From positions 1 through 19,871 of the forward strand of contig WJJC01000097.1 in NCBI GenBank assembly GCA_014729945.1: 19,871 nucleotides of DNA, given 5' to 3'. Below the pieces are notes generated by a model, which saw only the letters and a program-made list of their open reading frames with translations, had not been told where the DNA came from and made no database searches. Below, in pieces: positions 1-6,738 of this stretch; positions within the stretch are counted from its first letter, which is position 1, and each line of letters opens with the position of its first letter. The position numbers and the translations under genes were made by a program. Source of the stretch: Candidatus Bathyarchaeota archaeon. Its GTDB lineage: Archaea > Thermoproteota > Bathyarchaeia > TCS64.

Positions 1-1
1 T

Positions 2-1090
2 GAGGATGATGTAGCTTATATGAAACTACTGACGTCTCATCCCATGCCCCGTGAGAAGATAGCTGACTTCATTGAAGACCTTGATACACTGCTAGTAGCT
101 GAGGAAGTAGATCCCTATGTGGAATTACATATCAAGGCATTAGCCAAAGACGTGAACCCAGATCTCATACTTCTAGGCAGAATGGAGGGAAGCCTACCAA
201 GAGAAGGTGAGCTAAGCCATGAATTACTGGATGGTGTGATATCAGATCTATTAGGGCTTGAGAAAGAAGTTCCGGAAAGAAGTGAGTTGGAAGTCGAGAA
301 GGAGGGTATACTCTTTGACAGGATGCTAACTATGTGCGCAGGCTGCCCGCATAGGTCTAGTTTGTACGCGTTGAAGCAGGCTGTAAAAGAAGTGAAAGGG
401 GATTTGATGAATGTGATTGTAAACGGGGATATAGGCTGCTATGGACTGGCTCATGCGCCGCCGATGGAGTTTGAGGACACCTACTTCGCTATGGGTGCAA
501 GTATAGGTGTTAGCCAGGGGATGCAGCAGATGGGTGTAGATACCATTGCATGGATAGGAGATGGAACCTTCCTGCATGCAGGTATACCCGCTCTTCAGAA
601 CGCTGTTCATAATGGGGCTCCTGTAAAAGTGGTGGTTGCAGATAACAAGGCCGTGGCCATGACTGGTTTCCAGACTAATCCCCAGATGGGTAGAACCGCA
701 ACAGGCGACAAAGTGGAGCCTATAATGATTGAGGATATCGCTAAAGCTTCTGGAGTAAAACATGTTGAAGTTGTGGATCCTTATGATCTGGATGCAGCCG
801 AGGAGGCGTTTAAGCAGATGCTCAGGTTTGATGGCCCAGCTATGGTTATTAGTAGGAGAGCCTGCGCCATGGTGGCTGTGCGGGAGATGAGGCCTAATAG
901 GCCACCGGTATACGAGGTGGATCAGGACGCTTGTATTGGTTGTAAGCAGTGTCTGAATGAGTACGGGTGCCCTGCGCTTATGTGGGATGAGGATAAGGGG
1001 AAAGCTAGCATCGACAATACATTGTGTATGGGGTGTGATAGTTGTGCACAGGTGTGTCCTGTGGGCGCTATAAGCAGGAGGGAAGCCTGA
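2..1090 (+). CDS. iorA: Indolepyruvate:ferredoxin oxidoreductase alpha subunit, 5' end cut by window
   Basis: This is the C-terminal part of the large subunit of the oxygen-sensitive enzyme that oxidatively decarboxylates aryl pyruvates (indolepyruvate, phenylpyruvate) to aryl-CoA, reducing ferredoxin, in archaeal aromatic amino-acid catabolism. The frame is open to the left edge, so the ATG at 20 is probably internal; full-length IorA is about 600 residues and about 360 are here. Visible are the CAGCPH motif typical of IorA, the thiamine-diphosphate stretch NGDIGCYG followed by GDGTFLH and a downstream ADNKAVAMTG, and a C-terminal 2[4Fe-4S] ferredoxin domain with CxxCxxCx5CP and CxxCxxCxxxCP. 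Its stop codon overlaps the start of iorB by one base, so the two subunits are translated together. The family call is firm; the exact 2-oxoacid preference is inferred. Confidence 0.95.
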   Translation, partial: EDDVAYMKLLTSHPMPREKIADFIEDLDTLLVAEEVDPYVELHIKALAKDVNPDLILLGRMEGSLPREGELSHELLDGVISDLLGLEKEVPERSELEVEKEGILFDRMLTMCAGCPHRSSLYALKQAVKEVKGDLMNVIVNGDIGCYGLAHAPPMEFEDTYFAMGASIGVSQGMQQMGVDTIAWIGDGTFLHAGIPALQNAVHNGAPVKVVVADNKAVAMTGFQTNPQMGRTATGDKVEPIMIEDIAKASGVKHVEVVDPYDLDAAEEAFKQMLRFDGPAMVISRRACAMVAVREMRPNRPPVYEVDQDACIGCKQCLNEYGCPALMWDEDKGKASIDNTLCMGCDSCAQVCPVGAISRREA

Positions 1091-1689
1091 TGGATACCTT
1101 CAAGATTGTCGTAGCCGGTGTAGGTGGCCAGGGTACTCTTCTGGCTTCAAGGTTATTAGCTGAGGCGGCTATAAAGGCGGATCTTCACGTAAAGATAGGT
1201 GAGACCTATGGTATGGCTCAGAGAGGAGGACCGGTTATGGGGCACATACAGATAGGTGGGGAGACTCATAACCCCCAGATTCGTAAAGGTGAAGCTGATC
1301 TCCTCATTGGGTTTGAGCCAGCTGAAGCTGTTAGAAGGGGTGTAACTTATCTCAAGAATGATGGTCTTGCCTTGATTAATACGCGTAAGACTGCGCCTGT
1401 TGAGGTGGTTAGTGGATTGAGGGAGTATCCTGATATGGATGACTTGTTTGACTTATTACGACGGGTTACTGGGAAAATCCATCTATTTGATGCGACGGGT
1501 ATCGCTGAGGAGGCGGGAGATCCTATAGCAACTAACGTAGTGATGCTGGGGTCGGTGGTTGAGAGCGGTTTACTGCCTTACTCTGAGGAAACCGTGGTTG
1601 AGACCATGAAGGAGAGCTTGAAGCCTCAGTTCATAGAGTTGAATATGAGGGCATTTGAGCTAGGTAAGAAGGCTTACCATAGCCTCTAA
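1090..1689 (+). CDS. iorB: Indolepyruvate:ferredoxin oxidoreductase beta subunit
   Basis: This is the small gamma-domain subunit that pairs with IorA in 2-oxoacid:ferredoxin oxidoreduction. I chose the ATG at 1090, which overlaps the iorA TGA (TGATG) and lies behind an AGGAGGGA ribosome site at 1077-1084. An upstream in-frame start at 1042 lies inside iorA and would add 16 residues unlike the family. The 199-residue length is normal. The N-terminus has the nucleotide-binding-like VAGVGGQGT glycine loop followed by ETYGMAQRGGPV, the hallmark of the POR/IOR gamma family, and later FEPAEA and the NVVMLG segment. The gene ends 3 bases before the stop of the convergent gene at 1693, leaving almost no room for a separate terminator. 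Confidence 0.95.
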   Translation: MDTFKIVVAGVGGQGTLLASRLLAEAAIKADLHVKIGETYGMAQRGGPVMGHIQIGGETHNPQIRKGEADLLIGFEPAEAVRRGVTYLKNDGLALINTRKTAPVEVVSGLREYPDMDDLFDLLRRVTGKIHLFDATGIAEEAGDPIATNVVMLGSVVESGLLPYSEETVVETMKESLKPQFIELNMRAFELGKKAYHSL

Positions 1690-1692
1690 TTT

Positions 1693-2052
1693 TTATGAGA
1701 ATATTTCTTCTGTTACGTCGTGGTTTTCTGGTAGCTGGAATATCTTTGTGAACAGGTATTCTGTGTATTCTGCGGCGTATTGTGTATTTTCTGATTTGAT
1801 GGTTTTCTGGAGGGATAATAGTTCGCCTTCTGTGTCTGTCATGGGCTCCATCTGGGGTCTTAGCCACTCATAGGTGGTCTTGTTTAGCTCGTTGATGGGT
1901 ATGTCTACTATTATTTCATTGTCCTGGGCTTCGACTGCGAACTGGACGAAGAGGCCTGTTGATGGGTCTTCGAATATTACTATTTTCTCGTCTCGTCTGA
2001 TGGCTTCTTCTAGGCTGTGCTTGTAGAGGTTTATTCTTTGGTCACGGTTCAT
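1693..2052 (-). CDS. Hypothetical protein, 119 aa
   Basis: I do not recognise this protein. It is soluble and acidic, with no signal peptide or membrane segment. The N-terminal third is helical and charged (RDQRINLYKHSLEEAIRRD). It is followed by a beta-rich core, KIVIFEDPSTGLFVQFAVE then NEIIVDIPINEL, and a C-terminal helix rich in Glu and Tyr. The general shape recalls small chaperone-like alpha/beta folds (TY-Chap or YbjN-like), but that is only a resemblance. It starts with ATG 30 bases after the stop of the amidohydrolase and has no clear ribosome site of its own, so it is probably the last gene of that minus-strand unit. It converges on iorB with a 3-base gap. Confidence 0.7.
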   Translation of the reverse strand: MNRDQRINLYKHSLEEAIRRDEKIVIFEDPSTGLFVQFAVEAQDNEIIVDIPINELNKTTYEWLRPQMEPMTDTEGELLSLQKTIKSENTQYAAEYTEYLFTKIFQLPENHDVTEEIFS

Positions 2053-2082
2053 GTGTATTATGATGCTTGGGTGGATATGGGG

Positions 2083-3543
2083 TTATTGGTTGGGTTCCCA
2101 GGGGGTGTAGCTCTGGGGGCTCACTTTGTCGCTGGGTAGTCCTTGGTAGTGGTTTTCGGGTATGCGGTCCCAGATGGCTTGGGTGGTTTCCTGTACTCGT
2201 TTCACTAGTTTTTCCTCGTCTATTGTCTGTAGTTTGCCTTCGTCTATGACTAGGTTACCATCTACGATTACATGGGTTACGTCTTCCCGGGTTGCGTTGT
2301 TTACTAGGGCTTTTACTGGGTCTCGGCAGGGTACGTTATTCAGGGTTTGCATGTTTATTATGGCTATGTCGGCTGTGGCTCCTGGCGCTATTTTACCTAG
2401 GTCGTTTCGACCTATTGCTCTGGCTCCTCCTAGGGTGGCTGATGTGTGTATTTGTGCGGCGGTGCCGCTGAAGCAGCTCCAGTCGGCTAGTTTGCTTGTA
2501 TAGCTGGCTAGGCGAATCTCGTTGAGCATGTCTTGGGGGCTGGTGTCGCAGCCGATTCCTAGGTTTACGCCTGCTTCCAAGTACCTTGTGTGGCTGTGCA
2601 TCTTGTTTCCACGTTTTATGAATACCAGGGGGTCGTGGCTTACTGTTGCGCCTGAGTCGGCTATTAGTTTTAGGTCTCCTTCTCCTTCTGGGGGGTAGGC
2701 TAGTAGTGGGTGGCCTGCTATAGCCCAGCCGTGGCCTATTATTAGGTCGGGGCCTAGTAGTCCGGTCTCGTGTAGGAACTCGATGGGGGTTTTGGCGTAC
2801 ATTCGGATCATGTTCTGGAACTCTACTACCCATTGGGCTGCGTGGATGCTTACTGGGCATTTGAGTTGGTTTGCTTTTTCTCTTACTGCTTTTTGAAGTT
2901 CTTTGCTGACTTTGTCAACGGTGCTGGGGTAGAGGGCGGCTATGATTCGTCCATCTGCTGCGCCGTCGTATTTTTTAATGAACTCTGTGGCTTTGTCTAA
3001 TAGTTTGTGTCCGTGTTCGGGTTGGTACCACTCTGTGTGGAGGTTTGCTTTTTGTGTGCGGGTCCATTTTCCGTCTTCGATGTTGCGGCCTTCTACGGCT
3101 CTTATACCCATTTCCTGTATGTATTTGACTGTGGTTTCTGGGCCGAGGGTTTCGGTCATGCCTATTTCTACCATGGTGGTGCAGCCGCTTTTGAGTAGTT
3201 CTGCCATGCTGTATTTGGCGAAGGTGTGGTAGTCTTCGGGGTTAATGCTCTTGCCAAGGGCGGTTAGGTTTTCGCCTAGGCTGCTCATGTAGAAGTGGCG
3301 TGCGCCCACGTCGTCGATGAAGGTTTTGTCTTTGGGTGCGCTTGCTGCATGGATGTGGGTTGCTATTAGGCCGGGTGTGGCTACGTGGGTGGGTGCGTTG
3401 ATCCATTTGTCTACTGGTTTCTTGTAGGTTTTTCCTACGTGGGTGATCTTGTTGTCTTGTATTATGATTACTCCGTCTCTTAGTAGGCGGTGGTTTTGTC
3501 CGTCGTGGGCTATTATCCATTTGGCTTTGATGCCGGTTGTCAT
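2083..3543 (-). CDS. Amidohydrolase-superfamily metal-dependent hydrolase (ATZ/TRZ/cytosine deaminase-like)
   Basis: A 486-residue cytoplasmic TIM-barrel hydrolase of the superfamily that deaminates or hydrolyses ring and amidine compounds. The metal site is complete: H63-I-H65 after the first strand, H234 in VSIHAAQ, H271 in IIGHG and D333 in GIGCDTSP, with VSHDP at 301-305. The C-terminal part carries the usual GAxxxGRxDxGxIxxGxxAD-type element and the VIVDGNLVIDEG beta-sandwich end. In most deaminases of this group the fourth-strand His is followed by Glu three residues later (HxxE, the proton shuttle). Here it is Gln237, so the chemistry may be hydrolytic rather than deaminating, or the substrate unusual. 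The mRNA strand is strikingly rich in A and C. The MFS transporter upstream on the same strand may import its substrate, which is inference only. Confidence 0.88.
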   Translation of the reverse strand: MTTGIKAKWIIAHDGQNHRLLRDGVIIIQDNKITHVGKTYKKPVDKWINAPTHVATPGLIATHIHAASAPKDKTFIDDVGARHFYMSSLGENLTALGKSINPEDYHTFAKYSMAELLKSGCTTMVEIGMTETLGPETTVKYIQEMGIRAVEGRNIEDGKWTRTQKANLHTEWYQPEHGHKLLDKATEFIKKYDGAADGRIIAALYPSTVDKVSKELQKAVREKANQLKCPVSIHAAQWVVEFQNMIRMYAKTPIEFLHETGLLGPDLIIGHGWAIAGHPLLAYPPEGEGDLKLIADSGATVSHDPLVFIKRGNKMHSHTRYLEAGVNLGIGCDTSPQDMLNEIRLASYTSKLADWSCFSGTAAQIHTSATLGGARAIGRNDLGKIAPGATADIAIINMQTLNNVPCRDPVKALVNNATREDVTHVIVDGNLVIDEGKLQTIDEEKLVKRVQETTQAIWDRIPENHYQGLPSDKVSPQSYTPWEPNQ

Positions 3544-3793
3544 GGGGTTATTCTGGTTTTCTTTGGTGATAAGTGCTGTGATGTTGAATGGTTTTTCCTC
3601 TTCTGGTCTATGTATGTGGCGTGGGGGGAGGGAGGTGTGTTCGTATGTTCGTTTTAGTTTGATTTTGTTTTTTGTGGGTTGTTTTCTGGGGTGTGGCTTA
3701 CTGTCTTTGTTCCGTTTAAAGGGGGGTTTGCGGTTTTTCTTTGTTTAGTTGTCGGTTTTCGGAGTTGTTGTGTTGATATAGTTTCTAGTATGC
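3544..3793 (-). promoter_or_regulatory. A/C-rich untranslated leader and promoter region of the amidohydrolase
   Basis: This 250-base gap has no convincing gene on either strand. Read on the minus strand it is strongly biased to A and C: in 3661-3720, 49 of 60 plus-strand bases are G or T. A TATA-like TTTAAAC (minus strand) at about 3715-3721 would start a transcript near 3690. That would give a leader of about 145 nucleotides, unusually long for an archaeal mRNA and with little potential to base-pair. No ribosome site precedes the ATG at 3543. Confidence 0.35.
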
Positions 3794-4984
3794 TTAGATG
3801 GTGGGTATTTCTTCTAAGTGGCGTGGTTCTTGTATGAAGAAGGCGGGTATTAGTGATATGGCTGATACTGTTGCTATGTAGGTGAAGCCCACGTTGAAGC
3901 TGTAGGTCTCGACGATGTAGCCGAATATGGCGCTGCTGAAGCTGGCTATGGTGAAGCCGATGGTGAAGTAGAGACCGAATATCTGGTCGAGTTGTGTTCG
4001 CTCTACGCTGTCGGATAGTATGCTCTGGATTATAACTGTCTGGACCATGAAGCCGATGAAGAATAGTAGTAATGCTAGGGTCCAGAAACTGGTGACTATG
4101 TTTAGTGCGAAGTATCCGGCTGCGCTGCAGGTCATTATGCCGATGATTAGGGGTTTTCTGTCTACCCTGTCTGAGAGCCAGCCCCAGAAGAAGGGGCCTA
4201 GCACACCTCCTGCTAGTAGTATGCTGTAGAGGAGGCTGCTTCGTTCACTAGTCATTCCCAGTATGTCGATGAAGTATAGGGGTAGGAAGGTTCTGACTCC
4301 CATTCTGAAGGCCATCACGCTTCGGAGGAGGCTTATGGATAATACGTTCTTGTTTCGGAGGGATTCCCGTAGATTTCTCCAATTGAGGGCTTCCCGGGTT
4401 TTTGCCTCCACTTGGCTGCTTCCACGGATGAAGAAGAGGATTATTAGGCTGAGGAGTAGGGCGGGTATGGATAGTATGCCTAGGGTGGTTCTCCATCCCA
4501 TTCGTGTTAGCATGTATGCGGTGATTAGAGGGGTGAATGTGAAGGCTATGGAGGGTATGGATTGGTTTAGTCCCAGCATCCTGCCGCGGTCACTGGGGTC
4601 GGATCCGTTGCTTACGATTGATGCGCCTATGGGGTGCTGGACGCTGCTTCCTACTCCCGCGATTACGCTGAAGCCTAGGAACTGGAGGAAGCCGTTCCCG
4701 AGGGCTATAGCCATATTCATTACGCTGTTGATTATGTTTCCCACTGAGACCAAGACCCTGCCGCTGAACCAGCGTCTGAATAACCCCACGAATAACTGGG
4801 GAAAGCCGGCGGCGAAGCCTGCTACGGATCTTACTAGGCCTAGTTGACTGTAGTTAATGTTGAACTCGTCCATGAGGTCGGGGTATAGCATGGGCATGGC
4901 TCCGCTTATCACGTGGTTTAGCATGTGGAGGAAGATGACACTGTAGATTAGTTTCTTGGAGTCCTGTTTTTCTTGTTGAGTCAA
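3794..4984 (-). CDS. Major facilitator superfamily (MFS) transporter
   Basis: A 396-residue polytopic membrane protein with about twelve hydrophobic helices in two halves and a charged central loop around residues 195-215 (SSQVEAKTREALNWRNLRES). Family signs are the helix 2-3 loop LFRRWFSGRVLV and, in the second half, the GWLSDRVDRKPLI loop, which matches the MFS GxLaDrxGRrp signature. It is probably a secondary transporter for a small organic molecule; the substrate cannot be read from the sequence. The start is TTG at 4984, preceded by AAGGGATCA about 6 bases upstream; no ATG fits. It lies 250 bases upstream of the amidohydrolase on the same strand, so the two may be functionally linked even though the amidohydrolase seems to have its own promoter. 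Confidence 0.9.
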   Translation of the reverse strand: MTQQEKQDSKKLIYSVIFLHMLNHVISGAMPMLYPDLMDEFNINYSQLGLVRSVAGFAAGFPQLFVGLFRRWFSGRVLVSVGNIINSVMNMAIALGNGFLQFLGFSVIAGVGSSVQHPIGASIVSNGSDPSDRGRMLGLNQSIPSIAFTFTPLITAYMLTRMGWRTTLGILSIPALLLSLIILFFIRGSSQVEAKTREALNWRNLRESLRNKNVLSISLLRSVMAFRMGVRTFLPLYFIDILGMTSERSSLLYSILLAGGVLGPFFWGWLSDRVDRKPLIIGIMTCSAAGYFALNIVTSFWTLALLLFFIGFMVQTVIIQSILSDSVERTQLDQIFGLYFTIGFTIASFSSAIFGYIVETYSFNVGFTYIATVSAISLIPAFFIQEPRHLEEIPTI

Positions 4985-5019
4985 ATTTGATCCCTTGAAT
5001 TATGAGACATTACACTAGC

Positions 5020-5030
5020 TACATATATGT
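5020..5030 (-). promoter_or_regulatory. Putative TATA box of the MFS transporter gene
   Basis: On the minus strand the sequence ACATATATGT lies here, about 40 bases before the TTG start. An archaeal start site 25 bases downstream would give a leader of roughly 14 bases that includes the AAGGGATCA ribosome site. This is motif reading only. Confidence 0.35.
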
Positions 5031-5214
5031 GTGTCTCCCGTTGTTTTAGGGGTGTTTTGTGATTAGAGGTGAAAAGTGTCCTCTAAATACTCTTAAATTT
5101 TAGAAGGAATGGCTCTTCCAAGTCTTCCATATTCTCTACACGTTCTAACCTTTTAACACCTAATTAGAATAGTATAATTATTGTAATTATTTTTGATGCA
5201 ATAAACAACTAAGG

Positions 5215-5221
5215 TTTAAAT
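5215..5221 (+). promoter_or_regulatory. Putative TATA box of the gene at 5268
   Basis: TTTAAAT within a purine-rich AT stretch is followed by a GGAGAGTGTGA ribosome-site-like segment at 5250-5260. The spacing would give a leader of about 24 bases. The rest of the 4985-5267 gap is AT-rich with a short direct repeat (TAATTAT twice near 5175) and no convincing gene. Confidence 0.35.
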
Positions 5222-5267
5222 CAAATAAAAATAAAGTTAACGTGTTCGCGGAGAGTGTGAAAAGCGA

Positions 5268-5528
5268 ATGAAGATAAAAAACATACAAAAACCTAGACTA
5301 GATGATACTGATAAAACGATTACACGTTTAATAGATAAAGAAGAAGAAGTAACCCCCGAACTATTACATTACTTGTTAGAACTAAATAAGTTTAACATAT
5401 CAAAAAATGAACTAGATAATATACTTCAAAAACTAAACAACCAAGGCTACATAAACTCACGTATAAAAAAACTGGGTAAGGAAACATACACATACTATTC
5501 AACAACCAGCGAACAATTAGAGAAATAA
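5268..5528 (+). CDS. Small winged-helix-like hypothetical protein, 86 aa
   Basis: An AT-rich gene for a small, highly charged cytoplasmic protein. Predicted helices ELLHYLLELNKF and KNELDNILQKLNNQGYI are followed by a basic turn (NSRIKKLGKETYTYY). This is the usual order of a winged helix-turn-helix: a recognition helix, then a beta wing ending in aromatic residues. It is therefore a candidate DNA-binding regulator, but no specific family is recognised. Codon use is much more A/T-rich (AAA, ATA, TTA) than in neighbouring enzymes, which may mean recent transfer or low expression. It starts with ATG behind GTGTGA-type ribosome pairing. It ends 15 bases before the stop of the convergent V4R gene. 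Confidence 0.7.
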   Translation: MKIKNIQKPRLDDTDKTITRLIDKEEEVTPELLHYLLELNKFNISKNELDNILQKLNNQGYINSRIKKLGKETYTYYSTTSEQLEK

Positions 5529-5543
5529 CACGTAAGAGCTGTG

Positions 5544-5915
5544 CTAAACTGACATCAGGTCATCTGTTTTTAACTTAAACAGGCACATAACACCATCTTC
5601 ATTCTCCACACATTCCTCCAATTGAATCCTGAACTCCCTGTTCAAGATCGAGCTAACCGCCCCCACCAAAGAACCCTTGAGAAAAAGACACATAGGATCC
5701 TCCTCATCAGCACAGCTAAGGTCAGGGAAACCGCTCTTACCCTGGACCATTACCACTCCTTCATCGGATTCAAAGCGGGTAACCTTGAACTCACCCCAAC
5801 CCAGGTTCCTAACATGCCTGAACCGCTTATCAATCGCGCTTAAAAGATCATCATACTCATGTTCATTTAGAGGATACAGATCAGAGATCAGGTACTCTGC
5901 GTATCTTTGACTCAT
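5544..5915 (-). CDS. V4R-domain protein (C-terminal in-frame part of a frameshifted gene)
   Basis: The C-terminal half matches the V4R (4-vinyl reductase) domain, a small-molecule-binding fold found in BchJ and in archaeal regulators. Visible features are a Cys-containing segment CADEEDPMCLFLKGSLVGAV, then LNREFRIQLEEC and GVMCLFKLK; the spaced cysteines are those thought to bind metal in V4R. Before it, a helical stretch (LNEHEYDDLLSAIDKRF) and LGWGEFKVTRFESDEG are the usual lead-in of the family. The 123-residue frame starts at ATG 5915, but upstream sequence in another frame continues the family's N-terminus (see 5881-6027). The intact protein would be about 165 residues. No ribosome site precedes 5915, which supports it not being the true start. 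Function is probably ligand sensing; the ligand is unknown. Confidence 0.75.
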   Translation of the reverse strand: MSQRYAEYLISDLYPLNEHEYDDLLSAIDKRFRHVRNLGWGEFKVTRFESDEGVVMVQGKSGFPDLSCADEEDPMCLFLKGSLVGAVSSILNREFRIQLEECVENEDGVMCLFKLKTDDLMSV

Positions 5916-6027
5916 CTGATAAAATAATGGCGCTTCCAGCGCTCTTATACGTGTCCTGGAGAGTAATCAATAAGGCCTTGAATCCCCGGGGGTTAAAACA
6001 CACTCTACTCATACCAGCAGACTTCAT
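5881..6027 (-). pseudogene. Out-of-frame N-terminal part of the V4R gene
   Basis: On the minus strand an ATG at 6027 opens 48 codons ending at TGA 5881-5883. They include MSRVCFNPRGFKALLITLQD and YKSAGSAIILSDESK. This is the helix-and-strand pattern that precedes the V4R domain in full-length family members (an arginine-Pro-Arg strand, a long helix, then a small-residue helix). Its end overlaps the start of the 5544-5915 frame. Passing from this frame to the next near 5905, by skipping one base around the CAAAG stretch, gives one continuous V4R protein. It is therefore either a single-base frameshift mutation, an assembly error, or a rare programmed shift. There is no long homopolymer at the junction. 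Confidence 0.6.
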
Positions 6028-6167
6028 ACATGATCAGAAGCTAACGCCTTTTCTAAACCTTAGGGTAAACCACTCTTACACCCCATACCACTATAAACCT
6101 AGATCCCTCAGAAATCAATCATGGTTCTAACGGGTGCCCATGTTATCACGTTTAAAAGAATGCTAAG

Positions 6168-6347
6168 TTATATTGGTTCCTTGTTTGACTCTAAACTTGT
6201 TCGGAGTAACGTGAAACAAGTCTCCCTCTGTCGAAGCTCTATCAATGTCTCAGTTAATTCTTCCCGTGTAACCGTATCTTTTTCAGACAAGTTTAACGCC
6301 TTAAGTAAGGGGCATTCTTCAGGTGCTTCACAATAAAACCCCAACAT
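6168..6347 (-). CDS. Small hypothetical protein, 59 aa
   Basis: A 59-codon frame on the minus strand in what otherwise looks like an 820-base gap. The product begins MLGFYCEAPEECPLLKAL and continues as a charged, helical, soluble peptide (TREELTETLIELRQRETC). The composition and alternation look like a real protein, with three cysteines of which two lie in CEAPEEC. I know no family for it. Support for expression is a minus-strand TATA-like TTAATATAATAT at about 6368-6379, roughly 25 bases before the ATG, which fits a leaderless archaeal transcript; GTGATT just before the start could also pair with the ribosome. It lies upstream of the V4R gene on the same strand, so the two could be transcribed together. 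Confidence 0.5.
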   Translation of the reverse strand: MLGFYCEAPEECPLLKALNLSEKDTVTREELTETLIELRQRETCFTLLRTSLESNKEPI

Positions 6348-6367
6348 TAATCACTAAATTTATGTTC

Positions 6368-6379
6368 ATATTATATTAA
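6368..6379 (-). promoter_or_regulatory. Putative TATA box of the 59-aa gene
   Basis: TTAATATAATAT on the minus strand lies about 25 bases upstream of the ATG at 6347. That is the spacing expected for a transcript starting at or next to the start codon. Confidence 0.3.
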
Positions 6380-6544
6380 CTGGTGTATCTCTAACCCTTG
6401 AAAAAAATCATCTCAAGTGTTTTCTTATGGGCACCCTTGCGTGTTTACTGTTGTTTCATGACATGCTACTTCAGACACAAAAAACCTTGATAACCTATGC
6501 TTTAGGTCATTTGACATCAATATTATTTAATCAGGTGCCATGTT

Positions 6545-6599
6545 TGTAGAAGAAACAGGACTCTTCTATACATTCTACATTTTCTACAGCTTCTACAGA
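6545..6599. repeat. Four tandem 9-base TTCTAYANN units with an upstream inverted copy
   Basis: TTCTATA at 6564, and TTCTACA at 6573, 6582 and 6591, recur at exactly 9-base steps. TGTAGAAG at 6545-6552 is the reverse complement of CTTCTACA at 6590-6597, so a hairpin is also possible. The surrounding gap 6348-6738 contains no other clear gene. A 39-codon plus-strand frame from ATG 6540 would translate the repeat as Phe-Tyr-X four times, and the minus strand reads Cys-Arg-X. It could be a protein-binding array, a small RNA element or a tiny hydrophobic peptide gene; nothing here decides between these. Confidence 0.6.
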
Positions 6600-6738
6600 A
6601 TTCTGGTCTCAACGTGGTTTCTCCGTGGTACCGGCTATGGAACATGTGATCGTATTTAATCATAACTCCAGAATTGTTTCTTGGACATCAGTATCGTTTG
6701 GTTGAAACCCTTATCAAAAAAGGCGGTACTCTGATTTC

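Noticed and set aside
2067..3748. Plus-strand frames at 2067, 2162, 2942, 3007 and 3443
   Set aside because: They run antisense to the amidohydrolase or its leader, and their composition reflects the strong G/T bias of that strand.
5083..5160. Minus-strand frame reading VKRLERVENMEDLEEPFLLKF upstream of the MFS gene
   Set aside because: Only about 26 codons, with no start codon at its beginning and no recognisable family; possibly chance or a tiny remnant.
5930..5942. GCGCTTCCAGCGC inverted repeat as an operator of the V4R gene
   Set aside because: It lies inside the reconstructed N-terminal coding part of the V4R gene, so it is probably coding sequence.
5927..6336. Plus-strand frames of 67 and 71 codons
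   Set aside because: They lie antisense to the V4R 5' part and the 59-codon gene, which have far more protein-like translations.
6132..6436. Ten-base inverted repeat GGGTGCCCAT / ATGGGCACCC flanking the 59-codon gene, like the ends of a small mobile element
   Set aside because: The match does not extend beyond 10 bases, no target-site duplication is seen, and one such pair in several hundred bases can arise by chance.
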